Source of the DNA: Dongia rigui
Lineage (GTDB): Bacteria > Pseudomonadota > Alphaproteobacteria > Dongiales > Dongiaceae
DNA length: 64,000 nucleotides
Direction of reading: 5' to 3'
Assembly: GCF_034044635.1 (NCBI RefSeq)
Contig: NZ_JAXCLX010000004.1
Coordinates: 248,001 to 312,000 of the forward strand
Shown: positions 26,562 through 35,826 of the stretch, piece after piece
Layout: the number at the start of each line of letters is the position of its first letter
How positions within the stretch are numbered: the stretch's first letter is position 1
Program-made: the position numbers and the translations under genes
The notes under the pieces: model-generated
What the model saw: only the letters and a program-made list of their open reading frames with translations
The model's database searches: none
Told to the model about the DNA's origin: nothing

Positions 26562-27446
26562 TCACGCCGCAGCGGCGGCGCGACCACCGGCCTGTCTGTG
26601 CCGACTCCAATATCGATCGGCAGCCCATTTCAGCGGAATGAATGCCGCCGCCACCAGCATGACCCACCACGCCGGACGGACATGCCTGAAATCGAAGGTT
26701 GCCGCCAGAATGCGCTGCCCGCCAATGCCAGTCGCCAGTTCATACCACAGAGCCTCGCCCGCCAGCGTCAGCCCGGCTGTTCCGACGGCCAGCAATCCCA
26801 ATTGCACCACCGATAAGCCGCGATCGCCGTTCCAATGATAGGCCGCTCGATACAGCATCAACCATATGAAGAAGCCGCTCATCAAGATCGGCTCGCCGAC
26901 ATTGATCTTCGACTGCAAGAAGAAGTGCGCCAGGCCCAGCACGGTGAGCGGGTAGACGAGATAATGAAGGCGCTGCCACTTCCTGCCGCCAAGGCGCCGC
27001 ACCGCGCTGTCGGTCGAGGTGATCGCAAGGACCAGCAGTCCGACCAGGGCGACAAAGCCGATGGAGAGATAGAAGCGCAGCACGATTTCGCTCGCCACAA
27101 AACCCAGCCTGAAATTCTGTTGGACGACGTAAAGCGCGAGATGGATCGCGGCGTAGAAGAACGCGCTGACGCCCAGCATGCGGCGCAGGGTGATCGCCCG
27201 CGGCCACGCCCCGATCCGGCGCAAAGGTGTAACGGCAAGTGTTATGAGCAAAAGACGTACAGCCCATAGGCCGATCTGATGGAGTGCTGCCGTCACCGGC
27301 ATGGCGCTGGTGCCCAAGGCGCCGGCTGCTGCCGGGGTGCCATTGGCCCAGATCACGGCAGCCCACAATCCCGGCAGCGTGACGCCGACGAAGACACTCA
27401 GCTTCAGCCAGGAAAGTTGGCCGGAACGATCGAGCCATGGATACAA
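26562..27446 (-). CDS. msrQ: MsrQ, heme-binding membrane subunit of the MsrPQ methionine sulfoxide reductase (YedZ)
   Basis: About 294 residues with six hydrophobic helices of the ferric-reductase-like fold. Seen: PLRRIGAWPRAITLRRMLG, FFYAAIHLALYVV, RKWQRLHYLVYPLTVLGLAHFF, with the His pair expected for heme ligands. In known systems MsrQ passes electrons to periplasmic MsrP. I prefer a TTG start at 27446 (YPWLDRSG N-terminus): it is preceded by AAGGAG at eight bases, whereas ATG at 27479 has no ribosome site. No msrP gene lies on either side. Confidence 0.88.
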   Translation of the reverse strand: MYPWLDRSGQLSWLKLSVFVGVTLPGLWAAVIWANGTPAAAGALGTSAMPVTAALHQIGLWAVRLLLITLAVTPLRRIGAWPRAITLRRMLGVSAFFYAAIHLALYVVQQNFRLGFVASEIVLRFYLSIGFVALVGLLVLAITSTDSAVRRLGGRKWQRLHYLVYPLTVLGLAHFFLQSKINVGEPILMSGFFIWLMLYRAAYHWNGDRGLSVVQLGLLAVGTAGLTLAGEALWYELATGIGGQRILAATFDFRHVRPAWWVMLVAAAFIPLKWAADRYWSRHRQAGGRAAAAA

Positions 27447-27597
27447 GACGGGGACTCCTTCTACCTGATGATGATCCATTCGGATGCGGCTGTCCCGCTG
27501 TTACATGGGTTTGATTTTTGTCGGTAGAACAGTGGGTTGACAAAGATCGAGGAGGCGGCGCACAAGTTTTATGCCGCCTTTTGCTACGAGCGTTCCC

Positions 27598-28746
27598 ATG
27601 AATCCGATCTTTGCCCAGGCCTCGACCAGCATTTTCGAAACCATGTCCCGGCTCGCCCGCCAACATGATGCTGTCAATCTGGGGCAAGGATTCCCTGATG
27701 ATCCCGGGCCACTCGATGTCCGTGAAAAGGCCGCCGAAGCAGTGGTGAAAGGCTGGAACCAGTACCCACCGATGATGGGCATTCCAGAACTTCGCCAGGC
27801 AATCGCTCGCCACTACAAACGCTTCCACGCCCTCGATCTCGATTGGGAGAACGAGATCATGGTGACGTCCGGCGCGACGGAGGCTTTGGCGGGTTCATTG
27901 ATGGCGCTGATCGAGCCCGGCGATGAAGTTGTGCTGTTCCAGCCGATGTACGACGCCTATCTGCCATTGGTGAAGCGCGCCGGCGGCGTACCCCGCTTCG
28001 TGTCCCTGAAGCCACCGCATTGGGGGCTGGACGAGGTGCAGCTGCAAACAGTCTTCAACGAGCGGACGCGTGTGGTGCTTCTCAATCATCCGCTGAACCC
28101 CACCGGCTCGGTCTTCTCGCGGGCCGACCTTGATCTGCTGGCCAAGTACATCGTCGCCCATGATTGCATCCTCATCTGTGACGAGGTCTGGGAGCATGTG
28201 CTGTTCTACAACGCGGCCTATGATCCGACCCTGACCTTGCCCGATCTGCGACGCCGGACGCTCAAGATCGGCTCGGCCGGCAAGATCTTCTCGTTGACTG
28301 GTTGGAAAGTCGGCTTCGTTTGCGCGACGCCTGAAATCCTCAAAGTGGTTGCAAAAGCTCATCAGTACATCACCTTCACGACGCCACCCAATCTGCAAGC
28401 GGCGGTGGCCTATGGCTTGGACAAGCCAGATGCGTATTTCATCGGCATGCGGAGCGACTTTCAGGCCGCGCAAGATCGCTTGGCCGCCGGCCTCACCGCA
28501 CTTGGGTTCGATGTCATCCCCTCAAAGGCCACCTATTTTCTCAATATCGATCTCTCCAAGGGGCGCTTTGCTGGCATGGACGATGTCACCTTTGCGATGC
28601 GGTTGGTCGAGGAAGCAGGCGTCGCCTCGATCCCGGTCAGCGCCTTCTACGCCGAGCACCCCGTCACCAGCGTCGTCCGCTTCTGCTTTGCCAAGCGTTT
28701 CGAGACGCTCGATGAGGCCCTGCGCCGAATCAGCCGCTTCTGCTAG
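27598..28746 (+). CDS. Class I/II PLP aminotransferase
   Basis: A 382-residue fold-type I aminotransferase. Seen: NLGQGFPDDPGP near residues 28-39, WNQYPPMMGIPELRQAIA, TSGATEALAGSL, LLNHPLNPTGSVFSR, ICDEVWEHVLF and the PLP-lysine segment GSAGKIFSLTGWKVGF near 231-246. The pattern resembles the YbdL / kynurenine-oxoglutarate / methionine aminotransferase group. ATG 27598 is preferred over the in-frame ATG at 27571. It is the first gene of an operon with the dimethylformamidase-like pair (11-base gap), so its substrate may be linked to an amine released there; that is inference. Confidence 0.9.
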   Translation: MNPIFAQASTSIFETMSRLARQHDAVNLGQGFPDDPGPLDVREKAAEAVVKGWNQYPPMMGIPELRQAIARHYKRFHALDLDWENEIMVTSGATEALAGSLMALIEPGDEVVLFQPMYDAYLPLVKRAGGVPRFVSLKPPHWGLDEVQLQTVFNERTRVVLLNHPLNPTGSVFSRADLDLLAKYIVAHDCILICDEVWEHVLFYNAAYDPTLTLPDLRRRTLKIGSAGKIFSLTGWKVGFVCATPEILKVVAKAHQYITFTTPPNLQAAVAYGLDKPDAYFIGMRSDFQAAQDRLAAGLTALGFDVIPSKATYFLNIDLSKGRFAGMDDVTFAMRLVEEAGVASIPVSAFYAEHPVTSVVRFCFAKRFETLDEALRRISRFC

Positions 28747-28757
28747 GATCATCGGCC

Positions 28758-29060
28758 ATGTACGAGATCGATCCCAGCCGTACCGATCTGGCGCAGGAGT
28801 TCAAGCGCAAGCCGTTTGGACGCCACAGCGCCGAGCTGCAACGGGTGCTCAACCGGATGCGGTCGGAGCCGTTTGAAGGGCACTATGTCCTCCTGCGCGA
28901 CAGCCGTTTTGGACCCTGGAAGCTGGCGCAGTTGGGACGCCGGCCGCAGGACCCGATGACCTTGACCGGCCACGTCTTCCAAGACCGCCTGGAGGCGGAA
29001 TGGCAGGTCTTCAAGCTGCGCTGGAAACGCCTGACCGGCCACGACCTCCCTTTGGAATGA
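28758..29060 (+). CDS. N,N-dimethylformamidase small (alpha) subunit-like protein
   Basis: A 100-residue basic protein. The stretch KPFGRHSAELQRVLNRMRS, then EGHYVLLRDSRFGPWKLAQLG, and an end rich in aromatic and charged residues (EWQVFKLRWKRL) resemble the small subunit of DMFase (family pattern P-x-LQRVLNYFR, G-x-Y, W/Y-R-IA, and a terminal EEAMHAVFLRR-type helix). It lies 11 bases after the aminotransferase and 7 bases before the large-subunit gene, the same order as in Paracoccus-type DMFase. The similarity is low and from memory. Confidence 0.6.
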   Translation: MYEIDPSRTDLAQEFKRKPFGRHSAELQRVLNRMRSEPFEGHYVLLRDSRFGPWKLAQLGRRPQDPMTLTGHVFQDRLEAEWQVFKLRWKRLTGHDLPLE

Positions 29061-29067
29061 ACCCAGC

Positions 29068-31287
29068 ATGCTGAAGATCGTCGGCTATACGGATCGCCCG
29101 TCGGTGCGCCCAGGTGAGCGCCTCGATTTCAAGGTCTCTTGCGAGGATGGCGCGCGCGCATTCGATGCCCGCATTGTGCGCCTCATCTGCGGCGATGACG
29201 GCCCGACCAGTCCCGGCTACAAGGTGCTGCCGATCGAAGCCAAGGTGAATGGCAGCTATTCCGGCCGCAAGCAGGCGATCGATGTCGGGTCCTACATGCT
29301 GGCCAAGCAACCGGTCACGCTGCATGCCTCGGCCGGCTTTACCCTGGCCGCGATCATTCAGCCGCATTGGGTCGACAAGGAAGCACCACAAACGATCATT
29401 GCCTGCCATGACCTTGGGCATCCAGGTTCGATGCGCGGCGTTTCATTGGGGCTTGATCGCAGTGGTGCAGCGGCCGTGACGGTCGGCGATGGTCGCGGCC
29501 AGATCACGCTGGGAACCGGCCGACCCTTGCTGGCCAAGCGGTGGTACCTGATCGCCGCCAGCTATGACGCCACCGATCGCCGGCTCATCGTCATTCAGCG
29601 ACCGCTCGACCGGCAGTTTGGTGAACCCGAGCACAGCGACGGTTCGGCCGTCATCCCGTTCACCCTGCCGGATATGACCCACGCCACCCTCACGGTCGGC
29701 GCAGCGCTTGTGCCGGGCATGGTCGACCGGCGCCAATCGCAATTGCACTTCGACGGCAAGATCGAAGCGCCGGCGCTCTATGCCGGCTACCTGGATCCGC
29801 TGCGCGTCAGTCACCCCAGTTGGGCGACGCAGCCTTGCATCGCACGATGGGATTTCAGCCGCGACATGGCTGCCCGCGTCATCCACGACCAGAGCGGCAA
29901 CGGGATTGACGGTGAGTTGGTCAATCTGCCGACGCGTGCGGTGACGGGTTCCAATTGGCATAGCGAGACAACCAACTGGCGGGAACGACCGGAACTGTAC
30001 GGTGCGATCCACTTTCATAGCGATGATCTCTATGACATGGGCTGGGCAACGGATTTTTCCTGGGACCTGCCAGGCGATCTTCCCAGCGGGATCTATGGCT
30101 GCGAACTGTCGACGCCGGACGGTGGCGAGGACGTGGTGCCTTTCTTCGTCCTGCCGCCTAAGGGTCGGAACACCGCCTCGGTCGCCCTGCTCGCTTCCAC
30201 CTATACCTACCTCGCCTATGCCAATTCGCATCACGGCTATGAAGATGCCCTCTCCGAGGTCTGCTATGGTGCATTGCTTGAGCTCGGCCCGGCGGAGCAG
30301 TTCCTGAAGGAGCGGCGCGATTTCGGCATTTCGCTGTACGACCGGCATCGCGACGGTTCCGGATCAAGCTATTCGTCCTGGCTGCGTCCGATCCTCAACA
30401 CCCGGCCAAAGCGCGCGATCTGGAATTTCAATGCGGATCTGCACATCACGGATTGGCTGCACGCGATCGGACAGCCCTACGACATCATCACCGACGACCG
30501 CATTCACGCCGAAGGCGCCGATCTGCTGAAGGGATATCGCTGCGTGATTGCCGGCACGCATCCCGAATACCACAGCACCCAGATGCTGGATGCGTTCGAG
30601 CGCTATCAGAAGGATGGCGGCAGGCTCATCTATCTCGGCGGCAATGGATTCTACTGGCGCATTGCCACCAATCCGGAATGGCCGGCAGCGATCGAGGTTC
30701 GCCGGGGCGAGTCCGGCACGCGCTGCTACGAACTGCCGCCCGGTGAGCGTTACCATGCCTTCACCGGCGAGTTTGGCGGCCTGTGGCGCAGCCAGGGCCG
30801 GGCGCCCCAGAAGATGTTCGGGGTCGGCTTCGTCACCGAGGGCTTCGATGCCAGCTCCTACTATACCCGCCTTGCCGACAGTTTCGATCCCCGCGCAGCC
30901 TTTATCTTCGACGGTATTGGCCCCACCGACCGGATCGGCGATTTCGGGATTCTTGGCGGTGCTGCTGGCCTGGAACTGGATGCCTCGGATCCGGAACTCG
31001 GCACACCGGCCCATGCGCTGATCCTGGCCAAATCGGTCGAGCATTCGAACACCTTCCTCCTGACGCCGGAAGAATTGCTGGCGGGCTTCCCGGGCCTTGA
31101 TGCCATCGAGAGCGATCGCTGCCGTGCCGAACTCGTCTTCTTCGAAACACCGAGTGGCGGGGCGGCTTTTTCGACCGGGTCGATCGGCTGGGCCAGCGCG
31201 CTCAGCCACAACAAATATGATAACAATGTTTCCAGGATCACCCTGAATGTGCTGCGGCGCTTCCTGGATCCTGATGCCTTCGCTTAG
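29068..31287 (+). CDS. N,N-dimethylformamidase large (beta) subunit-like hydrolase
   Basis: A 739-residue cytosolic protein. An N-terminal half with LamG/concanavalin-like features (HASAGFTLAAIIQPHW near 86-101; KRWYLIAASYD; LHFDGKIEAPALYAGYL) precedes a Rossmann-like C-terminal half. The known enzyme binds one iron by Tyr-Tyr-Glu; candidates here are Tyr384 (YLAYANSHHGYE), Tyr424 (GISLYDRHRDG) and Glu500 (AGTHPEYHS), with spacings of 40 and 76 residues, close to those I recall for Paracoccus DMFase (41 and 81). Actual substrate is unknown; many homologues occur in bacteria that do not use DMF. Function is inferred. Confidence 0.78.
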   Translation: MLKIVGYTDRPSVRPGERLDFKVSCEDGARAFDARIVRLICGDDGPTSPGYKVLPIEAKVNGSYSGRKQAIDVGSYMLAKQPVTLHASAGFTLAAIIQPHWVDKEAPQTIIACHDLGHPGSMRGVSLGLDRSGAAAVTVGDGRGQITLGTGRPLLAKRWYLIAASYDATDRRLIVIQRPLDRQFGEPEHSDGSAVIPFTLPDMTHATLTVGAALVPGMVDRRQSQLHFDGKIEAPALYAGYLDPLRVSHPSWATQPCIARWDFSRDMAARVIHDQSGNGIDGELVNLPTRAVTGSNWHSETTNWRERPELYGAIHFHSDDLYDMGWATDFSWDLPGDLPSGIYGCELSTPDGGEDVVPFFVLPPKGRNTASVALLASTYTYLAYANSHHGYEDALSEVCYGALLELGPAEQFLKERRDFGISLYDRHRDGSGSSYSSWLRPILNTRPKRAIWNFNADLHITDWLHAIGQPYDIITDDRIHAEGADLLKGYRCVIAGTHPEYHSTQMLDAFERYQKDGGRLIYLGGNGFYWRIATNPEWPAAIEVRRGESGTRCYELPPGERYHAFTGEFGGLWRSQGRAPQKMFGVGFVTEGFDASSYYTRLADSFDPRAAFIFDGIGPTDRIGDFGILGGAAGLELDASDPELGTPAHALILAKSVEHSNTFLLTPEELLAGFPGLDAIESDRCRAELVFFETPSGGAAFSTGSIGWASALSHNKYDNNVSRITLNVLRRFLDPDAFA

Positions 31288-31315
31288 GATTGCCGGTGCC
31301 CTTGCCAGATCGGCG

Positions 31316-31984
31316 ATGAGCACTCACAATATCGCCATGCTGCTGGAAATATTCGCTGACACCGTCTGCCCCTGGTGCTTTATCGGCAAGCGCCGGCTGA
31401 TGCGTGCGTTGGCCAATCGGCCGCAATCCGACCTCGTGATCCGCTGGCGTGCCTTCCAGCTGAACCCTGGCATGCCGATGGCCGGCATCGACCGCGCGCA
31501 ATACATGACCGCCAAATTCGGTTCGCTCGAGCGGGCACAGCGGGTGTTCGACAGCGTGGCGCGGGTTGGCCGCAATGAAGGCATCGATTTTCAATTCGAC
31601 CGCATCAAGCGCACGCCCAACACCTTACGCTCGCATCGCCTGCTGCAGGCAGCCGCGCGGATCGGGCGCGAGGCGGCCTTGCTCGACCGGCTTTACAATG
31701 CCTATTTCCTGGAAGGGATCGATATCGGCGATCCAGACAGGCTGGTGAGCCTTGCGGAGGAGATGGGGCTGCCGGGTGACATGGCGCATGCCGCGGTCGA
31801 AGGGATCCCCGAGATCGATCTGGCTTTGGCCGAGGATTTCCAGTCCCGCCGGCTCGGCATCACCGGCGTGCCCTATCTGATCTTCAACGGCCATTTCGGC
31901 TTGTCAGGCGCACAAGAGCCCGAGGTGCTCTATTCCATGTTCGACCTCGCTCGCGAGGACGACAAGGGCAAGCTGGCTTCGTAG
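31316..31984 (+). CDS. DsbA-family (FrnE-like) thiol oxidoreductase
   Basis: A 222-residue cytosolic thioredoxin-fold protein without a signal peptide. Seen: N-terminal LLEIFADTVCPWCFIGKRRL with the CPWC site and, near residues 180-190, ITGVPYLIF with the cis-Pro. FrnE/2-hydroxychromene-2-carboxylate isomerase-like members act as oxidoreductases or isomerases. ATG 31316 is chosen; 31274 and 31337 are also in frame. It lies 28 bases after the DMFase-like beta gene and probably belongs to its operon. It converges with mfd (9-base gap). Confidence 0.88.
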   Translation: MSTHNIAMLLEIFADTVCPWCFIGKRRLMRALANRPQSDLVIRWRAFQLNPGMPMAGIDRAQYMTAKFGSLERAQRVFDSVARVGRNEGIDFQFDRIKRTPNTLRSHRLLQAAARIGREAALLDRLYNAYFLEGIDIGDPDRLVSLAEEMGLPGDMAHAAVEGIPEIDLALAEDFQSRRLGITGVPYLIFNGHFGLSGAQEPEVLYSMFDLAREDDKGKLAS

Positions 31985-31993
31985 TCTGCGCGT

Positions 31994-34900
31994 TTAGACC
32001 GCCATTTCGGCAAGCTTGTCCATCAGCTTGCGCACGCCGCTCACTCGCGCATCCGAATCCATCCAATCCTGGCGATAGACCAGCTTCTGGTCCGGGCGGA
32101 CCGACATGATGTCGGCGCGCCTGGAAATGTAATCGATAAGACGATCCGGCTTGGCATAGCGGTTGTTGCGGAAGCTCAAGACCGCACCCTTTGGACCCGC
32201 CTCGATACGCTCGACTCCTGCCACGCGGCAGAGCCGCTTCACCGCCACGATCTTCAGGAGGTTCTCGACCTCGTTCGGAAAGGCGCCGAAGCGATCGATC
32301 ATTTCTGCGGCGAAGGCATCCGCTTCCTGGTCGTTTTCCAGCCCAGCGATACGGCGATAGAGGCCGAGGCGGATCGAGAGATCCGTCACATAGCTCTCCG
32401 GAATCAGGACCGAAGTACCCAGATTGATCTGCGGTGCCCAGTCTTGCTTCTGCTGTGCCCGGAGATCACCGCGCGCCTCTGCAACAGCCTCCTCGAGCAA
32501 TTGTTGATAAAGCTCGACACCAACCTCCCGCACCTGCCCGGATTGCTCCTCGCCCAGCAGATTGCCGGCGCCGCGAATATCGAGATCGTGGCTGGCGAGG
32601 GTGAAGCCGGCACCCAGTTGGTCCAGGGTCTGCATGACCTCGAGGCGTTTCTGCGCCGTCTCGGTGAGGTTCTTGTTCGGCACCGTCGTGAGGTAGCAAT
32701 AGCCACGCAGCTTCGAGCGTCCGATCCGGCCGCGCAGCTGATAAAGCTGCGACAAACCCAGAATGTCGGCGCGGTGAATAATCATCGTGTTGGCGCTCGG
32801 GATATCGAGCCCGGATTCGATGATGTTCGTCGCCAACAGCATGTCGTAGGTGCGGTCATAGAAGGCCGTCATGGCGGCCTCCAATGCGGTCGCCGACATT
32901 TGCCCATGAGCGGTAACGATCTTCACCTCGGGGACCAGCTTGCGGATGCGCTCGGCGACCGTTTCCAGATCCTCGATGCGCGGGCAGACATAGAAGATCT
33001 GGCCGCCGCGGAACTGTTCACGCAGGATGGCTTCCCGGATGATGACCGGGTCGAAGGGCAGCACGAAGGTTCGTACCGCCAGACGATCGACCGGCGGTGT
33101 CGTAATCAGGCTCATCTCACGAATGCCGGTCAGCGCCAATTGCAGCGTTCGCGGGATCGGTGTCGCGGTCAGGGTCAGGACGTGAATGTCGCCGCGGAGT
33201 TCCTTCAGTCGTTCTTTCTGGCCAACGCCGAAATGCTGTTCCTCATCGACGATGAGCAGGCCTAGATCGGCAAACTCGATCGACTTCGACAACAGCGCAT
33301 GCGTGCCGATGACGATATCGACCTTGCCCTCCTTGAGCGCTGCCTTGGTCTCCTTGGTTTCCTTGCTGCCGACCAGCCGCGACAACTGGCGCACCTGCAC
33401 GGGAAGCCCGCGGAAACGTTCGCTGAAGGTGCGGAAATGCTGACGGCAGAGCAATGTCGTGGGCGTCACCACGGCCACCTGCTTGCCGCTCATGGCCGCA
33501 ACGAAGGCAGCGCGAAGTGCCACCTCGGTCTTGCCGAAGCCGACATCGCCGCAGACCAGACGGTCCATCGGCTTGCCCGCCGCCATGTCGGTCAGGACAT
33601 CGTCGATCGCGCGCTGTTGATCCTCCGTCTCGGCGAAGGCAAAGCGGGAGCAGAACTCGTCGAACAGGCCCGATGGCGCCTGCAGGGGATCACTTTCCCG
33701 GATCGCGCGCTGGGCAGCCACCTTCAGCAGATGGTTGGCGATGTCCTTGATCCGCTGCTTGACGCGCGCCTTGCGCGCCTGCCAAGCGGCGCCACCCAGC
33801 TTGTCGAGCTCGACCAGGGCGTCTTCACCGCCATAGCGGGTCAGCACATCGATATTCTCGACCGGAACGTAGAGCTTGTCATTGCCCGCGTAGATGAGGC
33901 GCAGGCAGTCATGCGGCGCGCCGCCGACATCCAGCGTTTCGAGCCCCTCATAGCGACCGACGCCATGATCGACATGTACGATGAAATCGCCCGCTGCGAA
34001 ATTGGCAAGCTCGGCCAGAAAGGTCTCGGTCTTGCGCTTGCGGGCGACTGTGCGGGTGAGGCGATCGCCAAGGATATCCTGCTCGGTGACAACGAGCAGG
34101 TCGTCCGCCTTGTAACCCTGCTCCAGGCCCAGAACGGCCCGCCCGAGGGTGTCGCGGGGCCAGGCCATGAACTCGCCCAGGCTGCCAATCGCCACCTGCT
34201 TGGCAATGCCGTGCTCGCTCAGCAGATGGGCGATGCGTTCCACTGCACCCTGGCTGACGGCGGTGAGCAGCACGCGCTTGCCATCCGCCTGTTCGGCGCG
34301 GATTGCCTTGGCGGCAGCCTCGTAGACGTTGATATCGGGGTTGATGCGGGCCTCGGCAAAATTGAGGCCAGGCCCACCCATAGCGCGCAGATTGGTGTCG
34401 CTGCCCGTGCCGAAATGGTGAAAGGCGAACAGCGTATGGCGGCGGGCGAAATTTCGCCAATCGGCATCGGTCAGGTAAAGCTGATCGGGCGGCAGCGGCT
34501 TGTAGGCCGTGGCGCCTGACTCCCTGTCGGCGCGTTGCAGATCGCGCCTAGCAGCATAGAAATCGGCAATTGTATCGAGACGCGCGCGCTTGGCTTCATC
34601 TGCCTGGTGATCGAGCGTGATGACGCATTGTGGCAAATAGCTGTCGAGGCTGACCAGCGGCGTGCCGAACAGCGGCAGCCAGTGCTCCATGCCCGGATAG
34701 TGCCGACCGGCGCTGATCGCCTCGTAAAGCGGATCATCGGCGCCGCTGGAGCCGAAGGTCTGCCGATAGCCGGTCCGAAAGGCCTCGATGGCCGCCGGTG
34801 TCAATGTCACTTCATTGACCGGCTTGATCTCGAAACGCTCCAGCTTTTCCTGGCTGCGCTGGGTCAACGGATCGAACAGGCGAATGTCCTCGATCTCGTC

Positions 34901-35473
34901 GCCAAAGAAATCGATCCGCAGCGGCGCGTTGGTTCCCGGCGGATAGAGGTCAGCGATGCCACCACGCAGAGCAAACTCGCCTGGCTCCGTCACGGTCGCA
35001 TTGCGCAAATAGCCATTGCCCATCAAATAGGCCGTCAGATCATCCTGCGAGAGGGTCTTGCCTCTGGCAAGATCCAGGCCGGCCTTGGTAAAGGCGGCCG
35101 CACCCGGGACTTTCTGCAACAGAGCGCCGACGGTTGTGACAACGATCGGGAGGGGCTTGCCGGCGGCGCCCGCTGCCGCCAGCGCGCTCAGCGTCTGAAT
35201 GCGGGCCGCCAGAATATCCCGATGCGGCGATGACCGATCATAAGGCAGGCAGTCCCAGGCCGGGAAGGACAGCACTTCGAGATCGGGCGCCACGAATTTC
35301 AGCGCCTCGACCATTCGCGTCATGCGCAAGTCGTCGCGTGCGACATGCAGGACGCCATTCAGCGTCCGCGCACGCGCAATGCCAGCCACCAGCTGAGCGT
35401 CGTGGCCATCCGGAACGCCAGCGACGTCATGCCGGCCTGCCTCGGGGACGTCGAAAGGCAGTTTCTCCCGCAT
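31994..35473 (-). CDS. mfd: Transcription-repair coupling factor Mfd
   Basis: A 1159-residue DNA translocase that clears stalled RNA polymerase and recruits UvrA. Seen: UvrB-like N-terminal region (GSSGADDPLYEA, DSYLPQCVITLDHQ), the RNA-polymerase-interaction domain (FAAGDFIVHVDHGVGRYEGL), helicase motif I GDVGFGKTEVALRA, motif II DEEQHFG, motif III TLTATPIPRTL, the QxxRxxGR-type motif QLRGRIGRSKLRGYCYL, and a C-terminal D7 module. ATG at 35473 overlaps the sdhE stop as TGATG; GTG at 35476 is an alternative. Confidence 0.97.
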   Translation of the reverse strand: MREKLPFDVPEAGRHDVAGVPDGHDAQLVAGIARARTLNGVLHVARDDLRMTRMVEALKFVAPDLEVLSFPAWDCLPYDRSSPHRDILAARIQTLSALAAAGAAGKPLPIVVTTVGALLQKVPGAAAFTKAGLDLARGKTLSQDDLTAYLMGNGYLRNATVTEPGEFALRGGIADLYPPGTNAPLRIDFFGDEIEDIRLFDPLTQRSQEKLERFEIKPVNEVTLTPAAIEAFRTGYRQTFGSSGADDPLYEAISAGRHYPGMEHWLPLFGTPLVSLDSYLPQCVITLDHQADEAKRARLDTIADFYAARRDLQRADRESGATAYKPLPPDQLYLTDADWRNFARRHTLFAFHHFGTGSDTNLRAMGGPGLNFAEARINPDINVYEAAAKAIRAEQADGKRVLLTAVSQGAVERIAHLLSEHGIAKQVAIGSLGEFMAWPRDTLGRAVLGLEQGYKADDLLVVTEQDILGDRLTRTVARKRKTETFLAELANFAAGDFIVHVDHGVGRYEGLETLDVGGAPHDCLRLIYAGNDKLYVPVENIDVLTRYGGEDALVELDKLGGAAWQARKARVKQRIKDIANHLLKVAAQRAIRESDPLQAPSGLFDEFCSRFAFAETEDQQRAIDDVLTDMAAGKPMDRLVCGDVGFGKTEVALRAAFVAAMSGKQVAVVTPTTLLCRQHFRTFSERFRGLPVQVRQLSRLVGSKETKETKAALKEGKVDIVIGTHALLSKSIEFADLGLLIVDEEQHFGVGQKERLKELRGDIHVLTLTATPIPRTLQLALTGIREMSLITTPPVDRLAVRTFVLPFDPVIIREAILREQFRGGQIFYVCPRIEDLETVAERIRKLVPEVKIVTAHGQMSATALEAAMTAFYDRTYDMLLATNIIESGLDIPSANTMIIHRADILGLSQLYQLRGRIGRSKLRGYCYLTTVPNKNLTETAQKRLEVMQTLDQLGAGFTLASHDLDIRGAGNLLGEEQSGQVREVGVELYQQLLEEAVAEARGDLRAQQKQDWAPQINLGTSVLIPESYVTDLSIRLGLYRRIAGLENDQEADAFAAEMIDRFGAFPNEVENLLKIVAVKRLCRVAGVERIEAGPKGAVLSFRNNRYAKPDRLIDYISRRADIMSVRPDQKLVYRQDWMDSDARVSGVRKLMDKLAEMAV

Positions 35474-35751
35474 CACGCGCCCTCACCCAACAGGCGCTGG
35501 CGCCCAAAAGCGACAAGGCGCTGGGTCATCTCGCTTTGCAGGCGCGCCGGCAGGGGCTCGCGGCCGGACAGCCAATCATAGATATCGGGATCGATTTCAC
35601 TCAGGAAAGCAGTCAAAACGCTCAACTCTTCGGCGCTCATGGTGGCAAGGTGGGCATCGGCGAAAGGCCCCAGGACCAGGTCAAGTTCCTTGGTGCCCCG
35701 GTGATGGCATTGGAACATCAGCTTTTTGCGCTGCCGCTCCAAATCCTCCAT
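35473..35751 (-). CDS. sdhE: Succinate dehydrogenase assembly factor SdhE
   Basis: A 92-residue protein that attaches FAD to SdhA. Seen: the RGTKELDLVLGPF segment holding the conserved RGxxE motif near residues 18-22, and EIDPDIYDWLSGREPLP near 54-70, as in YgfY/DUF339 proteins. The ATG at 35751 is preceded by AAGGG at seven bases. The wide frame upstream to 36069 overlaps recG and is false. It is translationally coupled with mfd and diverges from recG. Confidence 0.95.
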   Translation of the reverse strand: MEDLERQRKKLMFQCHHRGTKELDLVLGPFADAHLATMSAEELSVLTAFLSEIDPDIYDWLSGREPLPARLQSEMTQRLVAFGRQRLLGEGA

Positions 35752-35826
35752 GCCGATACCCTTCCCTCTTTTACGTTTGGCGCATAGAATCGCGCCGTTT
35801 TCAGCTCCAGCCGAACCCGGATTCCC

